64,000 bases of DNA from Symbiodinium natans (Eukaryota; Sar; Dinophyceae; Suessiales; Symbiodiniaceae): positions 106,001-170,000 of the forward strand of contig CAJNDS010001857.1 in the NCBI GenBank assembly GCA_905221605.1, written 5' to 3'. Under the pieces are notes generated by a model. That model was given only the letters and a program-made list of their open reading frames with translations, was not told the origin of the DNA and searched no databases. Positions 53,837 through 64,000 of the stretch are shown piece by piece. Both the position numbers and the translations under genes were made by a program. Every line of letters starts with the position of its first letter. Position 1 is the stretch's first letter.

Positions 53837-54189
53837 CTCGAACAATCCTGCCGTTTTGTGGTAGCCCCCTCGAGAACGTATTTGCAGGACTGACATGTAA
53901 GCGTCGGGCCAAGTCCGGTGCATCCTATTCGCACACCACTTCGATTCAAAAGCACTCCAGCGATATGGTATGGAACCCTATATCCCTCAGCCCAAAAATC
54001 TATAAGCCCTAGGAGAGCCCAACAAACCCAATAAACCCCACAGACAAACCCGACACCACCCCAAACCCTAAGGCCTTTAGAAAGCCCATAAAAAAAGGAC
54101 CCATCCCAAAAGCCCCTGAGCCGCAACGTCTCATGTCCTATGGAACCCCAAAACCCTGAGCCCGACAGCTCCAAGCTGCTTGAAGATGT

Positions 54190-54236
54190 GGGCTTAGGGC
54201 TTAGGGCTTAGGGCTTAGGGCTTAGGGCTTAGGGTT
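54190..54236 (+). repeat. GCTTAGG heptamer block
   Basis: Six to seven identical TTAGGGC units, a variant homogenised locally. Confidence 0.94.
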
Positions 54237-54529
54237 CGGATTTCGTAGGGACTGCGAACCTCTACAGCCTCAGCCCTCAACCCTTCACAATCAGAACCTG
54301 ATTCCCACAAACCGCGAGCCCGGAACTGTCTCAACAATCCTGCCGCAAGATTGAACTCTAGGCCGCCCCCACCTCCAACCCCAACCTCGCTCCCCGCCCC
54401 CCCTTCACGGGCGGCCGCCTGGCCGAATCAGGTGAACTTCCAGAGACCAGCTCCCGTCTCCCTGCTGGACCATGGGCTCCTTGGACTCGAAACCCTGGTC
54501 CATGAACCCTACCTGGGCCTGTAATGACC

Positions 54530-54600
54530 GATGATGATGATGATGATGATGATGGTGATGATGGTGGTGGTGGTGGTGCTGGTGGTGGTGGTGGTTGTCA
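54530..54600 (+). repeat. (GAT)n-(GGT)n microsatellite
   Basis: GATGATGAT then GGTGGTGGT triplets with a few GCT/GAT interruptions. A duplicated GTTGTCAGAAATACTATC follows at 54594 and 54615. Confidence 0.92.
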
Positions 54601-54756
54601 GAAATACTATCGTGGTTGTCAGAAATACTATCATGACAACAGTAGCAAAACAATGACGCCATAGCACACCACAACAACATGACAATACAGCCATACAACA
54701 AGACAAACCAATTGAAAGAAACACCTGGAAATAACGCTATAGTTTTTTGTATGTAT

Positions 54757-54851
54757 ATACATATATATATATATATATATTTGTTTATTTATTTATTTAT
54801 TTATATTTATTTATTTATTCATTTATTTATTTATTCATATAAATATATATA
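54757..54851 (+). repeat. (AT)n-(TTTA)n compound microsatellite
   Basis: Ten AT dinucleotides, then about 14 TTTA or TTCA tetramers, then AT again. Confidence 0.94.
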
Positions 54852-55189
54852 GTTAGCCATTCATTATGTCCGTACATATGTATATATACAGGTATGTCTG
54901 CATCTCTAAAAGAATATGATGATGAGCCTAAAAGAATCGGCACCTTTGGGTAGACTAAGCACCCGGAACCCAAAGCTAGAGGCTCCTACAGGCAACCCGA
55001 CAATACACAGGGCACTCTGCGTTTGCTTCGTGAGACTTTGTTTCAAAGGGTTTGGGGCTGAGGGTTTTGATAGTTTGGGCTTCCAAACCCTGCCAAAAAG
55101 GGGAGAAATGGCACCTCCGGGTCACCTGAGCTCGCTGACAAAGCTGCGTGACCTAAAGCCTGCTGTTCAACTCGGCGTCCGGTTCGCCC

Positions 55190-55265
55190 CTAACCCTAAA
55201 CCCTAAGCCCTAAGCCCTAAACCCTAAACCCTAAACCCCTAAACCCTAAACCCTAGACCCTCAAC
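55190..55265 (-). repeat. CCCTAAA tract
   Basis: About ten units with two CCCTAAG. Confidence 0.94.
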
Positions 55266-55364
55266 CCGAAGCCTCAAATTTTCCGCCCAAGCATCTATGC
55301 CCCAGCCGTTGAAGTCGGCTGTGATGAAGTAGGCGCCCTTCTGCAGGTCTTCCTGGGCACATCT

Positions 55365-55735
55365 TGGGTTTGGGGTTTAGGGTTTAGGGATTAGGGATTA
55401 GGGTTTAGGGTGTAGGGTGTAGGGTTTAGGGTTTAGGGATTAGGGAGTAGGGTGTAGGGTGTTGGGTGTAGGGTGCAGGGTTTAGGGTTTAGGGTGTAAG
55501 GTTTAGGGTTTAGGGTGTAGGGTGTAGGGTGTAGGGTTTAGGGATTGGGGTTTAGGGTCTAGGGTTTAGGGTTAGGGTGTAGGGTGTAGGGTTTAGGGTT
55601 TAGGGTGTAGGGTGTAGGGTTTAGGGATTAGGGTTTAGGGTTTAGGGTTTAGGGTTTCGGCCTGAGGGTTCAGGGTTTAGGGTTTAGGGGTTTATGGTTT
55701 AGGGTTTAGGGCCTTTAGGGTTTACGGTTTCGGGG
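55365..55735 (+). repeat. Long mixed TTTAGGG/TGTAGGG/ATTAGGG array
   Basis: About 50 heptamers in which TTTAGGG, TGTAGGG and ATTAGGG alternate in short runs. It is the longest telomere-like block of the window and is followed by the usual unique spacer without a gene. Confidence 0.95.
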
Positions 55736-56096
55736 CTTGGGGTTATCCACAGAAGGACACCCAAAACACACTCGCCCAATACCATGATATGCGAACCCTG
55801 CTTCATTATCCACAAGGGAAATGAGAGGGAGAGGTGAAGCCAATGCATGAAACCCTCAACTGAGCGACATGGCGGCACCAGCCCCTCACTCCAAAAAACT
55901 CCTCGACTCCTGAGCAACCTTACTGGTGCCTTGTCAACAAGCACGTCCCCATCGTCAGGCGTGAGACATATTGTCGATTATCGACTTAAAACTTGACGGC
56001 GGACAGCCGAAGGAGAGCGGCTTGGGCGGCTACTGATGGGTCCGACAACTGCATCCAAGTACTCAGCACCTGAGCCCTACGCCCCAAGCCCTGAAT

Positions 56097-56220
56097 CCCT
56101 ACACCCCTCAACCCCTAAACCCCTAAACCCCTAAACCCTAAATCCTAATTAAACCCTAGACCCTAAACCCTAAACCCTAAACCCCTCAGCCCCTAAACCC
56201 CTGAACCCTTGAACCCTTAA
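56097..56220 (-). repeat. CCCCTAAA/CCCTAAA tract
   Basis: Period-8 CCCCTAAA units pass into CCCTAAA units and back to CCCCTGAA. Confidence 0.93.
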
Positions 56221-56309
56221 GCCCCAAAACACATGCCAAACCTCAATGACGAATCGAGGTGCTGCAGCAACCAGGGGTTGGTCCAGGCGCTCCCAATCCT
56301 GGTCTAGAG

Positions 56310-56405
56310 TTTTCGGGTTTAGGGCTTAGGGTTTAGGGATTTAGGGTTCAGGGATTTAGGGTATAGGGATTTAGAATTTAGGTTTTAGGGTCTAGGGCTT
56401 AGGAT
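56310..56405 (+). repeat. Degenerate G-rich tract
   Basis: TTTAGGGA period-8 units. Confidence 0.88.
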
Positions 56406-56525
56406 GATATGGGATGGTACAGGGCTTGGGGTTCTGGGCTTTGGTTCATGGGTATCGCCCCTCAAAACTCAAGAACTCAAAGTGCTGAGTGCAGGGCCAC
56501 TAGCCGCCACTTCCTGGGCCAGGTT

Positions 56526-56649
56526 TACTCGGAGGTTCATGGGTAGCTAGAAGTAGGGTTCTAAGTAGCCTTAGCAAGGTCATAACCAGATATAGTTATT
56601 GTCACCCTACATTTCACCCCACCAATAACTACCCGTGAACTTCTGAGTA
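56526..56649. mobile_element. Family C hairpin element
   Basis: TACTCGGAGGTTCATGGGTA to TAACTACCCGTGAACTTCTG then AGTA. It is 124 bp, with inner arms AAGTAGGGTTCTAAGTA and TTGTCACCCTACATTTCA. Confidence 0.75.
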
Positions 56650-56988
56650 GAGTCGAGGGATCACGGTTTAGGGTTTAGGGTTCAGGGATGTGGAAACTTA
56701 ACTAGATCCCTTGAGGAAGTAAGTCTGACGTACAGAAGCCACATGAAGTGCCCCTCCGATTGAATGGGCAGTTGGGGAATTTGTTGTCCCGCACCAGGGG
56801 AGCAGTAGTAGCACATATTCGTACCTCAGCTCCTTCAGTACTCGCCCAGGATCCCAAAGGAAGCCTGTCAGCAAACCCTAAACCCTAAACTCTGCCAGAA
56901 CGACCTCCCAGGTTTATTTCTTGGTGGTTCCGGGGGCCTATAAAGCCTGGAGCTTTGATCTTGAAGAGTCCCTCAATTTACTAGACAA

Positions 56989-57200
56989 TAAACCCGATAA
57001 ACCCAATAAACCCAATACACCCAATACACCCAATAAACCCAATAAACCAAATAAACCCAATAAACCCTATAAGCCCCACACACACCCCATAAACCCAGCA
57101 AACACACAACAAATCCAACCCAATAGACCCAACAGATCCAATAAACGCAACAAATTCCATAAACCCAAAAAATCCTATACACCAAAGAATCCTATAAACC
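56989..57200 (-). repeat. AAACCCAAT nonamer array
   Basis: About 20 units of AAACCCAAT with AAACCCGAT, ACACCCAAT and AAACGCAAC variants. It is related to, but clearly distinct from, CCCTATAAA. KPNKPNKP-like and WVYWVYW-like frames are repeat translations. Confidence 0.94.
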
Positions 57201-57227
57201 CAAGTAACCCATAACCCCTAACTCAGA

Positions 57228-57360
57228 ACCCCCAAACCCTAAACCCTAAACCCTGAACCCTAAACCCCAATCCCTTCAACCCCTAAACTCCTACACCCTG
57301 AACCCTACAGTCCCTAAACCCTCAACCTAAACCCCAAAACCCTACAAACCCTAAACACCA
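57228..57360 (-). repeat. Degenerate CCCTAAA tract
   Basis: About 14 units with CCCTGAA, CCCTACA and CCCTCAA variants. Confidence 0.9.
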
Positions 57361-57474
57361 ACCGGGCTCCCGGGCCCGTTGATCGCCAGCCGCACTTTCC
57401 ACGTGGAGCCGACCAAGCCGCGGCCAGTGGCCTCCGGAGCCCGTAGCGCCCAACTCCCTTTCTAGGATTCAGGA

Positions 57475-57590
57475 TTGAGGGTTTAGGGTTTAGGGTTTGG
57501 GGTTTGGGGCTTAGGGTTTAGGATTTGGGGTTTAGGGTTTGGGGTTTAGCGTCAGGGATTTAGGGTTTGGGGTTTGGGTTTTGGGGCTAG
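57475..57590 (+). repeat. TTTAGGG/TTTGGGG tract
   Basis: About 14 degenerate units. Confidence 0.92.
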
Positions 57591-57639
57591 AATCAGCATA
57601 AGTACCTGCTGGTATAGACTAAGGGTGTAAACCGAAAAC

Positions 57640-57765
57640 TACTTGAAGGTTGATGGCTACTGATAAGTAGGTTATGAGTACCCTTCATAAGGTTGTAACC
57701 AGTTATATTATAGTTATTGTTACCCCACTTATAGCCCCACTTATAAGGCCTGTGAACCTCCAAGT
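57640..57765. mobile_element. Family C hairpin element
   Basis: TACTTGAAGGTTGATGGCTA to AAGGCCTGTGAACCTCCAAG. The AGTAGGTTATGAGTA and TTATAGCCCCACTTATAAG arms are preserved. It is 126 bp. Confidence 0.75.
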
Positions 57766-57899
57766 GGGGTTGTTCGGCTGTGTGGCTTCGTGGCTTCGTA
57801 CGTCCCCGAAAGGACACCCCCACCCCTCCTTCCCCCAATGCAGACTCACCGACATTTAGAAGACATCCTGTATACAATCACCAGCAACAGTATCCCTGA

Positions 57900-58310
57900 A
57901 CTCTAAACCCTGAACCCTGAACCCTAAAATGTAAACTCTAAAGCCTAAAGCCTAAACCCTAAACCCTACACCCCACCTCTGTTCTTGAGAAGAAGCCTAA
58001 GGCCGATGTCATTCCTGCTTCGTTTGGGGTTTGGGGTTTCGGATTCAGACGTTTATCTTTCAAGCTTCCTTTGGGGTCCGTTAGGGTTCAGGGTTTAGGG
58101 TTGTCGGGGGAGTTGATGGCACTCAAGGGCAAAAAGCCTTACTTGCACTCAGCATAAGAACAAAGTGGTCTTTGAGTCATCCTGTCTCACACGAGGTCCC
58201 TGAAATGGCCCCAATGAGTTTAGGGTTTCGGGTGTATAGGATTTAGGGTTTGGGGTTTATAGGTTTTAGGGTTTAGGGTTCGCCCTAAACTCTAAACCCT
58301 AAACCGCTTT
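57900..58310. repeat. Short telomere-like tracts
   Basis: CCCTGAA/CCCTAAA at 57905-57970. TTTGGGG and TTTAGGG at 58025-58040, 58082-58106 and 58220-58290, ending in inverted CCCTAAAC units. Confidence 0.88.
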
Positions 58311-59250
58311 AGGGTCCTAGATACATCGGGGCGATCTCCGCAATCTGCTCTGCGCATTTCTCAGTCACGTTGCTTCTCTGCTCCCTGAGCTTGGCCTCCT
58401 CCACACGAATAAAAGGCCGCGCGAGCGCGCCCACTACTCGGAGGTTCATGGGTCGCTATAAGAAGAAGGGTTATGGGTAGTTCTAAGAAGGGTTGCGAGT
58501 AGGATAAGTAGGATAACTCTAGTTGTAATCTTATTTAGGGTAGTTATAACTCTGCCTATAGCTACCCATGAACCTCTAAGTACGTAGGCTTCAAGCCACT
58601 TTTTCAACTCGGCCAATGCTCACGGGGCCATTGAACAAAGGGCATCGTGACACGAGCCGGTCGTCGCCCACTCCGCGTTGGGCTGGGTCCGCTTCAAGCA
58701 ATCTTGCCTCCCAATAAAAATCTTCAACCAACCCAACAGTCCTGCTGCACCCGAAAGCCCGCTGAGAGACTGTATAAACCCGAAGCCGCAAACCCCCCAA
58801 CCTCCATCCCTAACCCTAAACCCTGCACCCTAGATCCTAAACCCTAAACCCGAAACCCCCCAAGCCCGTCGAGCCCCACTTCGCTAGAACCACAGACCCC
58901 GTCAAAAGACCTCTAAGAGCCCTCGAGCCCTAACCTTTTCTGACGGAACCCGCACGCCACAAGCCTCCTCAGCAGCACTGGCTGCTGCCCCTGGCGGACC
59001 CTGCGCTCAGCTGGGTTTGATGGTCTGAGGGTTCCGGGTTCTCCGGAGTTGAAAGCCGAAAACCTGTAAGGTCCACACACTCCAACACTGGAGCCCTCAC
59101 CCCTGTAACCCTGAGAAGCTCAGAGCCCCATAAGCCCGAAATTTCTGAAACCCCTGAAGCCCCCAAAGCCCCAAGAAAACCCCTTTCAAGAACAACACAT
59201 GTCAGCAAACATTAAACCAAAAAAACAAAAACACGACAACGATGCAAGGA
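58310..59250. other. Unique sequence, no gene supported
   Basis: Contains the family C element at 58435-58582 and CCCTAAA units at 58812-58850. A 69-codon and a 79-codon minus frame have no motif. Confidence 0.5.
58435..58582. mobile_element. Family C hairpin element, longest copy
   Basis: TACTCGGAGGTTCATGGGTC to TAGCTACCCATGAACCTCTA then AGTA. It is 148 bp. The extra length comes from a partial internal duplication of the GTTATGGGTAGTTCTAAGAA motif in the left arm. Confidence 0.78.
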
Positions 59251-59251
59251 C

Positions 59252-59280
59252 AGCCCTAAACCCTAAACCCTAAACCCCTT
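59252..59280 (-). repeat. Short CCCTAAA tract
   Basis: Three to four units. Confidence 0.9.
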
Positions 59281-59407
59281 AAACGGGGTGCGGAGTGGCC
59301 TTGGGCCGCAAGCGCAGTTCGGCCTGTGGCCGACCGTCCAGCAGCCAGCAGTTGCCTGCGCCAGAATCGGGTGTAAGGATTAATTAAGGCTTTCACCTCC
59401 AAAAAAA

Positions 59408-59521
59408 GGGTTTAGGGTTTGGGGTTTGGGGTTTGGGGTTTGGGGTTTGGGGTTTAGGGTTTAGGGTTTAGGGTTTAGGGTTTAGGGTTTAGGGTTTAGG
59501 GTTTAGGGTTTAGGGTTTAGG
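59408..59521 (+). repeat. TTTGGGG block joined to TTTAGGG tract
   Basis: Five TTTGGGG units, then about ten perfect TTTAGGG units. The variants are segregated, not mixed. Confidence 0.96.
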
Positions 59522-59534
59522 GAACGGAACTCGC

Positions 59535-59667
59535 AACCCTAAACCCTAAACCCCGAGAGCTCGACTTGCAGGGTCTGCGTGGGCTTCCAGGGTTTGGGGT
59601 CCAGGCTGTACTTGGGGCTCCAGCAACCCTAAACCCTAAACCCTAAACCCTAAACCCTAAACCCTAG
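59535..59667 (-). repeat. CCCTAAA tracts
   Basis: Three units at 59536-59556 and six at 59625-59667. Confidence 0.93.
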
Positions 59668-59822
59668 GTTGACCCGAATTACCCCTGCTTTGGAGTAGAC
59701 CCTGGAAAAAAAGCATATACTTTTTGGGGCATAAGTAGATAAAGTACAGTACTCCAAAACCCATGATTCCGGTTTCGTGTGTAGGGATCGCCCTAAACCC
59801 TGAAGACAGCAGACAAAAACGA

Positions 59823-60115
59823 ATTTAGGGTTTAGGGTTTAGGGTTTAGGGTTTAGGGGGTTTGGGGTTTAGGGCTGAGGGTGTTTAGGGTCTAGGGTTT
59901 AGGAAACTTAGGGAAGCTTAGGGAGCCTCAGGGAATAGTGGGGAGTACTAGGGAACCATGGGTTACATACCCCCCTTGAACCCTATAAAAACTGAACCCA
60001 TAGGCCCTTAGCCACGACTGGGAGGGTTCGGGGTTTAGGGTTTGGGGCTTGGGGTTTAGGGTTCAGGGTTTGAGGTTTAGGGTAAGGTTTGGGGTTTAGG
60101 GTTTGGGGTTTGGGG
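59823..60115 (+). repeat. TTTAGGG/TTTGGGG tracts with spacers
   Basis: Units at 59823-59900 and 60028-60115, separated by AGGGAAGCTTAGGGAGCCT-type degenerate repeats. Confidence 0.92.
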
Positions 60116-60318
60116 GCATCAAATTTAGGGGATACGAAGTTCATGCGAAGTTCCAGCCGGGGGTCACTTTAAGTATGTTGAACTGGGTTCTAGGTTACTT
60201 CGGGCACTTCGAAGAAACCTCCGCGCAGCCACCCTTCAGCCGTGACGTTGCCCCTAAAACCAAAACCCGAAACCCCTACACGAAAAAATGAAGCCCAATC
60301 TCTACTTTTTGACTGGGG

Positions 60319-60437
60319 TACTTGGAGGGTCATGGGTAGATGTTAGCAGGGTCATAAGTACCCTAAACCAGGTTCTGGCCAGAGCTATCCTACTTATAAC
60401 CCTACTTATAGCTACTGCACCCATGAACTGCCACTAA
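60319..60437. mobile_element. Family C hairpin element
   Basis: TACTTGGAGGGTCATGGGTA to CCCATGAACTGCCACTAAG. Internal CAGGGTCATAAGTACCCTAA and CCTACTTATAACCCTACTTA. It is about 119 bp. Confidence 0.72.
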
Positions 60438-60641
60438 GGACCTTTGTACAATACGGAAGGTGGTGTTAACCAGGTGTGGTTCTCCCCCCAAAACCCTACA
60501 CCCCCGCTCCAAACCCCAGACCCCAAACCAAAACTCCTTATCTTCTCATGTCATCAATATATAGGGAGGACAGGTTCCTCCAAGTCACATTCAGCTCTTC
60601 CCTACTCCAAAGCCTGAACCCGAAGCCTTGAAAACACAGCT

Positions 60642-60775
60642 AATATAGGGGCCTAAATGACTAGAACAGGGCTGTGCGGGTTATTCTAGGATATTTACAA
60701 AGGGACCAACCCTAAACCTAAACCCTAAAGCCTCAACCCTAAACCCCTAAACCCTAAACCCCTATATTCTGCCTC
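60642..60775 (+). mobile_element. Family D element containing a telomere-like insertion
   Basis: Left end TAATATAGGGGCCTAAATGA with interior ATTTACAAAGGGACCA (to about 60706). Then comes a run of CCCTAAA-type units (60706-60765), then a right end CCCCTATATTC. The segment AAGGGAATACTACTAGTAAT present in other copies is replaced by the tract. Confidence 0.62.
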
Positions 60776-60818
60776 CAGAGTCAGCGTCCGGCCCGCAGAC
60801 CGGCGACTTGGAGGGAGC

Positions 60819-61030
60819 CTGAGGGCTTGAGGGCTTCAGGGCTTGAGGGCTTGAGGGCTTGAGGGCTTGAGGGCTTGAGGGCTTCAGGGGTTGAGGGCTT
60901 GAGGGCTTGAGGGCTTGGAGTTTAGGGGTTGGGGGATTAGGGTTTAGGGGCTTGAGGGCTTGAGGGCTTGAGGGCCTGAGGGCTTGGAGTTTAGGGGTTG
61001 GGGGATTAGGGTTTAGGGGCTTAAGGGCTT
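60819..61030 (+). repeat. TTGAGGGC octamer array with a 69 bp higher-order duplication
   Basis: About 15 GAGGGCTT octamers. The segment GGGCTTGGAGTTTAGGGGTT followed by GGGGGATTAGGGTTTAGGGG is present twice, starting at 60911 and 60980. Confidence 0.94.
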
Positions 61031-61196
61031 AAGTCAGGCAGCAAGGACTCCGATAAGATGTTGCAGCTTTATTTGGTGGTTGTCTAAAACGGGTTCCATG
61101 TGAATGTGCGTCAATGTGTGTATGGGAGGTGTCCCGTTTCGGGATACTGGTATTTTGCAACGACTTCATACAACTCCAGATTATCTAGAGTGTCGC

Positions 61197-61876
<680 letters not shown>

Positions 61877-62014
61877 TCTGCGTTTAGGTTTAGGCATGCG
61901 ATTGGCAATGAACCACACAGCCGCAACAAGCTGTGAACCTGCTGCTCCCCTGAGCCAGGCCTTGTGCTGCTCCGGGTACAGGCACCTAAGGGCCGTTCAG
62001 GGGGACTTGCGGTT

Positions 62015-62129
62015 TGCTTGGAGGTTCATGGGCAGTTAGAAGTAAAGTTAAAACTAGGATAGCTATGCTTGTGACCTCAGGCAGGGCGCATAAAACCTTA
62101 CTTCTAATTACCCATGAACCTCCAAAGTA
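62015..62129. mobile_element. Family C hairpin element
   Basis: TGCTTGGAGGTTCATGGGCA to TTACCCATGAACCTCCAAAG then TA. Inner arms GTTAGAAGTAAAGTT and ACCTTACTTCTAAT. It is 115 bp. Confidence 0.76.
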
Positions 62130-62414
62130 GAGGCTTTTGGCTGAAGAGATTAGGTTTAGTTCGGGCTTGTGGCATCCCAATTACGGCAAATGAGTTCAAA
62201 TTAGCAGGTTGTCGGCACATAATTGCAGGGTGTAGGGTTTAGGGTTTAGCGTTTAGGTTTAGCGATCCAGATTAGTAGGTGTTGGCGGGCTCAGGTAGGA
62301 GTCAAGCCTTTATCCTGGGCATATCAAACCTTTTGGGGGTTTAGGGCTTCGGGTAGCGGGTGCCTCGACGCGTCGTCATCTAGCCAGATCTGGAACTGCT
62401 CCCACCTGCATGCC

Positions 62415-62429
62415 GGGGGGGGGGGGGGG
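62415..62429 (+). repeat. G15 homopolymer
   Basis: Uninterrupted G run in an otherwise unique spacer. Confidence 0.9.
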
Positions 62430-62574
62430 AGGAGTCTGTAGGGGGTTAGGGTTAAGGTTCAACGTTTAGGGTTTAGGGTTTAAGGGTTGTGGGGTTTAAT
62501 GGCGGAAGCCCAGCCTGTTCTCCCCCAACGTAACGGTGCAGCTGAAGAGGCTCTCAGACTCCTCCGGAGGGGGG

Positions 62575-62700
62575 TTTAGGGTTTAGGGTTTAGGGTTTAG
62601 GGTTTAGGGTTTAGGGTTTAGGGTTTAGGGTTTAGGGGTTTGGAATTTACCTTTAGGGTTTAGAAGTTAGGGTTTAGGGTTTAGGGCTGAAGGTGGTGGT
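62575..62700 (+). repeat. TTTAGGG tract
   Basis: About nine perfect units, then degenerate ones. Confidence 0.94.
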
Positions 62701-62753
62701 AGGAAAAGTACGAGTAGGGCCACAAGTAGCGTAACAACCCCATGTGGGGTAGT

Positions 62754-62798
62754 TCTGAAGGTTCCTGGGTACGAAAACACAAAGTAGGGATACAAGTG
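62754..62798 (+). mobile_element. Possible family C left-end fragment
   Basis: CTGAAGGTTCCTGGGTACGA and AAGTAGGGATACAAGTG resemble the left arm; no right arm is seen. Confidence 0.35.
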
Positions 62799-62839
62799 CT
62801 CTAAATGGCGTCAGGATTAGAGTTCCCCTCTACCTATTC

Positions 62840-63260
62840 CTAAACCTTCAACCCTAAAACCCTAAACCCTAAAACCCTACTGAAAACAAACCCGGAACCT
62901 ACAAGGTGGGAGTCTTCTGGAATCCTGACACCGAGGGGCTAGTTTCGGGGTTCAGGAGTTTAGGGTTTCGGGGGCTCTAAACCCTAAACCCTGAACCCTA
63001 ACCCCTTGAGGATTTAGGGGTTTAGGGGTTCACATGATTAGGGTTTAGGGTTTAGGCTTTGGGGCTCGATGTCCTTCTTCATGGGCTGTGGCTCCCACTC
63101 GGAGAACGTACCTCCCACTGGCTTGGGAAAAAGCAGGCGGCACTCGCATAGGGAACCCCAAAGGTCCCCAACAGAAGAAGACAATTCGGAGAGTTGCAGG
63201 GTTTAGGGTTTAGGGCTTAGGGTTTAGGGTTTAGGGTTTCCATCAGCGGCCGAGCGGATG
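62840..63260. repeat. Short telomere-like units in both orientations
   Basis: CCCTAAA at 62852-62880 and 62977-63003. TTTAGGG at 63013-63058 and 63200-63240. No gene in the spacers. Confidence 0.85.
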
Positions 63261-63288
63261 TGTGTGTGTGTGTGTGTGTTGTGTGTGA
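63258..63288 (+). repeat. (GT)n microsatellite
   Basis: About 13 TG dinucleotides with one TTG slip. Confidence 0.93.
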
Positions 63289-63394
63289 TCCAAAAAGACT
63301 GAAGTGGACATAGAACATGGGCTATGGAGATTCTGCTCTACTTGCCCTACAAATTGGAGCTACTTTCGGATGACTGATTAGAGGGTTTAGGATT

Positions 63395-63420
63395 TAGGGT
63401 TTAGGGTTTAGGGTTTACGC
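63395..63420 (+). repeat. Short TTTAGGG tract
   Basis: Four units, the last telomere-like tract before the right-edge reading frame. Confidence 0.92.
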
Positions 63421-63482
63421 GAGAGATCATTGCGGACCCATCCAGAAGCGATCAGCACTTGTGGTTGGCTTAGAAGCAGTGG

Positions 63483-63998
63483 CTACTGATGTCGTTGCCT
63501 GTGCACCGACTTATACTCAGCCCACTCATGTTCAACATTACGAATTGCCAGGGCACCCACAATTGAAATCGGACGATTGGCAGAGAGAGGCGTTCGCATG
63601 AAAGTAGCAAAAGACACCCCAGACTGCAACCCCAGGAGCTTCCTAAGGACAAACCCATTGCAGGTATTTACAGGTCTCCACTTGAGTGAAGCAAAAGATC
63701 TGGAAGACAGTGTCCACAAAGATTGCCTCTGAACTGATTCCCAGGGCACCTGCAGTGAACGAAAAATTCCAACGACAATATTTCTGAATATCACAGTTTG
63801 TTCTGTAAGCGAAGGGCGCTGCAGCGCCAACTGCTCCCATTCAAACTCATGCGACCAGACAACGGTGTTGTCCTTGGCCTGAAGAAAGTGAGGCCTGTGC
63901 TTTGAGGGGATCTTCGTGATGTTGACTGGGACGGGCCAGCCACATTCAAAGAAAAAGGCAGCAAATAGTTCACAGAAAGAGCACCCGCTCGGATCAGT
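63483..63998 (-). CDS. Unidentified protein, C-terminal part, open at the window edge
   Basis: One minus-strand frame is open without a stop from the right edge of the window to a TAG at 63483, 172 codons including the stop. The start lies outside the window. The edge-proximal part looks most protein-like. CSFCELF gives a cysteine pair, ECGWPVPVNITKIPSKHRPH follows, then DNTVVWSHEFEWEQL, rich in tryptophan and acidic residues. The last 70 residues are rich in Arg, Ser and Val and less distinctive, so an intron or decay of the frame there cannot be excluded. No family is recognised. Absence of telomere-like repeats across 63421-64000 fits an ordinary gene region. Because it is partial, neither function nor intactness can be judged. 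Alternative minus-strand frames of 60-68 codons overlap it but end sooner. Confidence 0.5.
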   Translation of the reverse strand, partial: TDPSGCSFCELFAAFFFECGWPVPVNITKIPSKHRPHFLQAKDNTVVWSHEFEWEQLALQRPSLTEQTVIFRNIVVGIFRSLQVPWESVQRQSLWTLSSRSFASLKWRPVNTCNGFVLRKLLGLQSGVSFATFMRTPLSANRPISIVGALAIRNVEHEWAEYKSVHRQRHQ

Positions 63999-64000
63999 TT

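Noticed and set aside
55365-55735. Long TTTAGGG-type block considered as a true chromosome end
   Set aside because: It is internal with unique DNA on both sides and highly mixed units; a functional telomere should be terminal and more uniform.

Overview
The window looks like nuclear DNA of a eukaryote with a large, repeat-rich, gene-poor genome. There are no operons, no ribosome-binding-site-led genes and almost no long reading frames that are not repeat translations. The main signal is a very large number of short telomere-like tracts (TTTAGGG on one strand, CCCTAAA on the other). They are scattered in both orientations through all 64 kb except a few unique islands. This heptamer is the telomere unit of plants, dinoflagellates and several other protists. 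Dense internal TTTAGGG tracts, many small hairpin elements, long microsatellites and few genes fit a dinoflagellate best (possibly Symbiodiniaceae), with a chromerid or other TTTAGGG protist as alternatives. That assignment is inference. No spliced-leader sequence, rRNA or tRNA gene was found to confirm it.

Layout. 1-760 is unique sequence. 750-9000 is a mosaic of telomere-like tracts and 100-400 bp unique spacers. 9.0-9.6 kb holds an inverted pair of degenerate GTAACGGAAAC arrays. 10-14 kb has hairpin elements and an AT-rich stretch. 14.98-16.04 kb is three abutting microsatellites. 16-29 kb is again mosaic, including a 28-unit ACAACCCT array at 26.55 kb. 29.65-32.3 kb is an island free of telomere-like repeats. 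It carries a minus-strand, frameshifted coding sequence (31187-32303) and a degenerate ~45 bp minisatellite beyond its 3' end. 32.5-51.4 kb is mosaic with many hairpin elements. 51.4-53.3 kb contains a degenerate dispersed repeat. 54-61 kb is mosaic. 61.2-61.9 kb is a (GCT)n to (TTCTGC)n microsatellite. A minus-strand reading frame at 63483-63998 runs off the right edge.

Beyond the tracts I recognise several families of short non-coding elements, mostly hairpin-forming and MITE-like. Family A has TTGGGATGTTCCCCC ends and one copy with a perfect 9 bp flanking duplication. Family B has CTACTATTTGCTCAAGAAC ends. Family C has TACTTGGAGGTTCATGGGTA ends and is the commonest, with about a dozen copies or fragments. 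Family D has TAATATAGGGGCC ends. Family E is a ~85 bp non-hairpin sequence. Families F to J have one or two copies each. In several cases a telomere-like tract sits inside an element or cuts one off, so some tracts were inserted after the elements. Two tract pairs meet head-to-head like telomere fusions. None of the element copies encodes a transposase here.

Only two regions are supported as coding, and neither protein family is recognised. Most other open frames are translations of tandem repeats and are not annotated.
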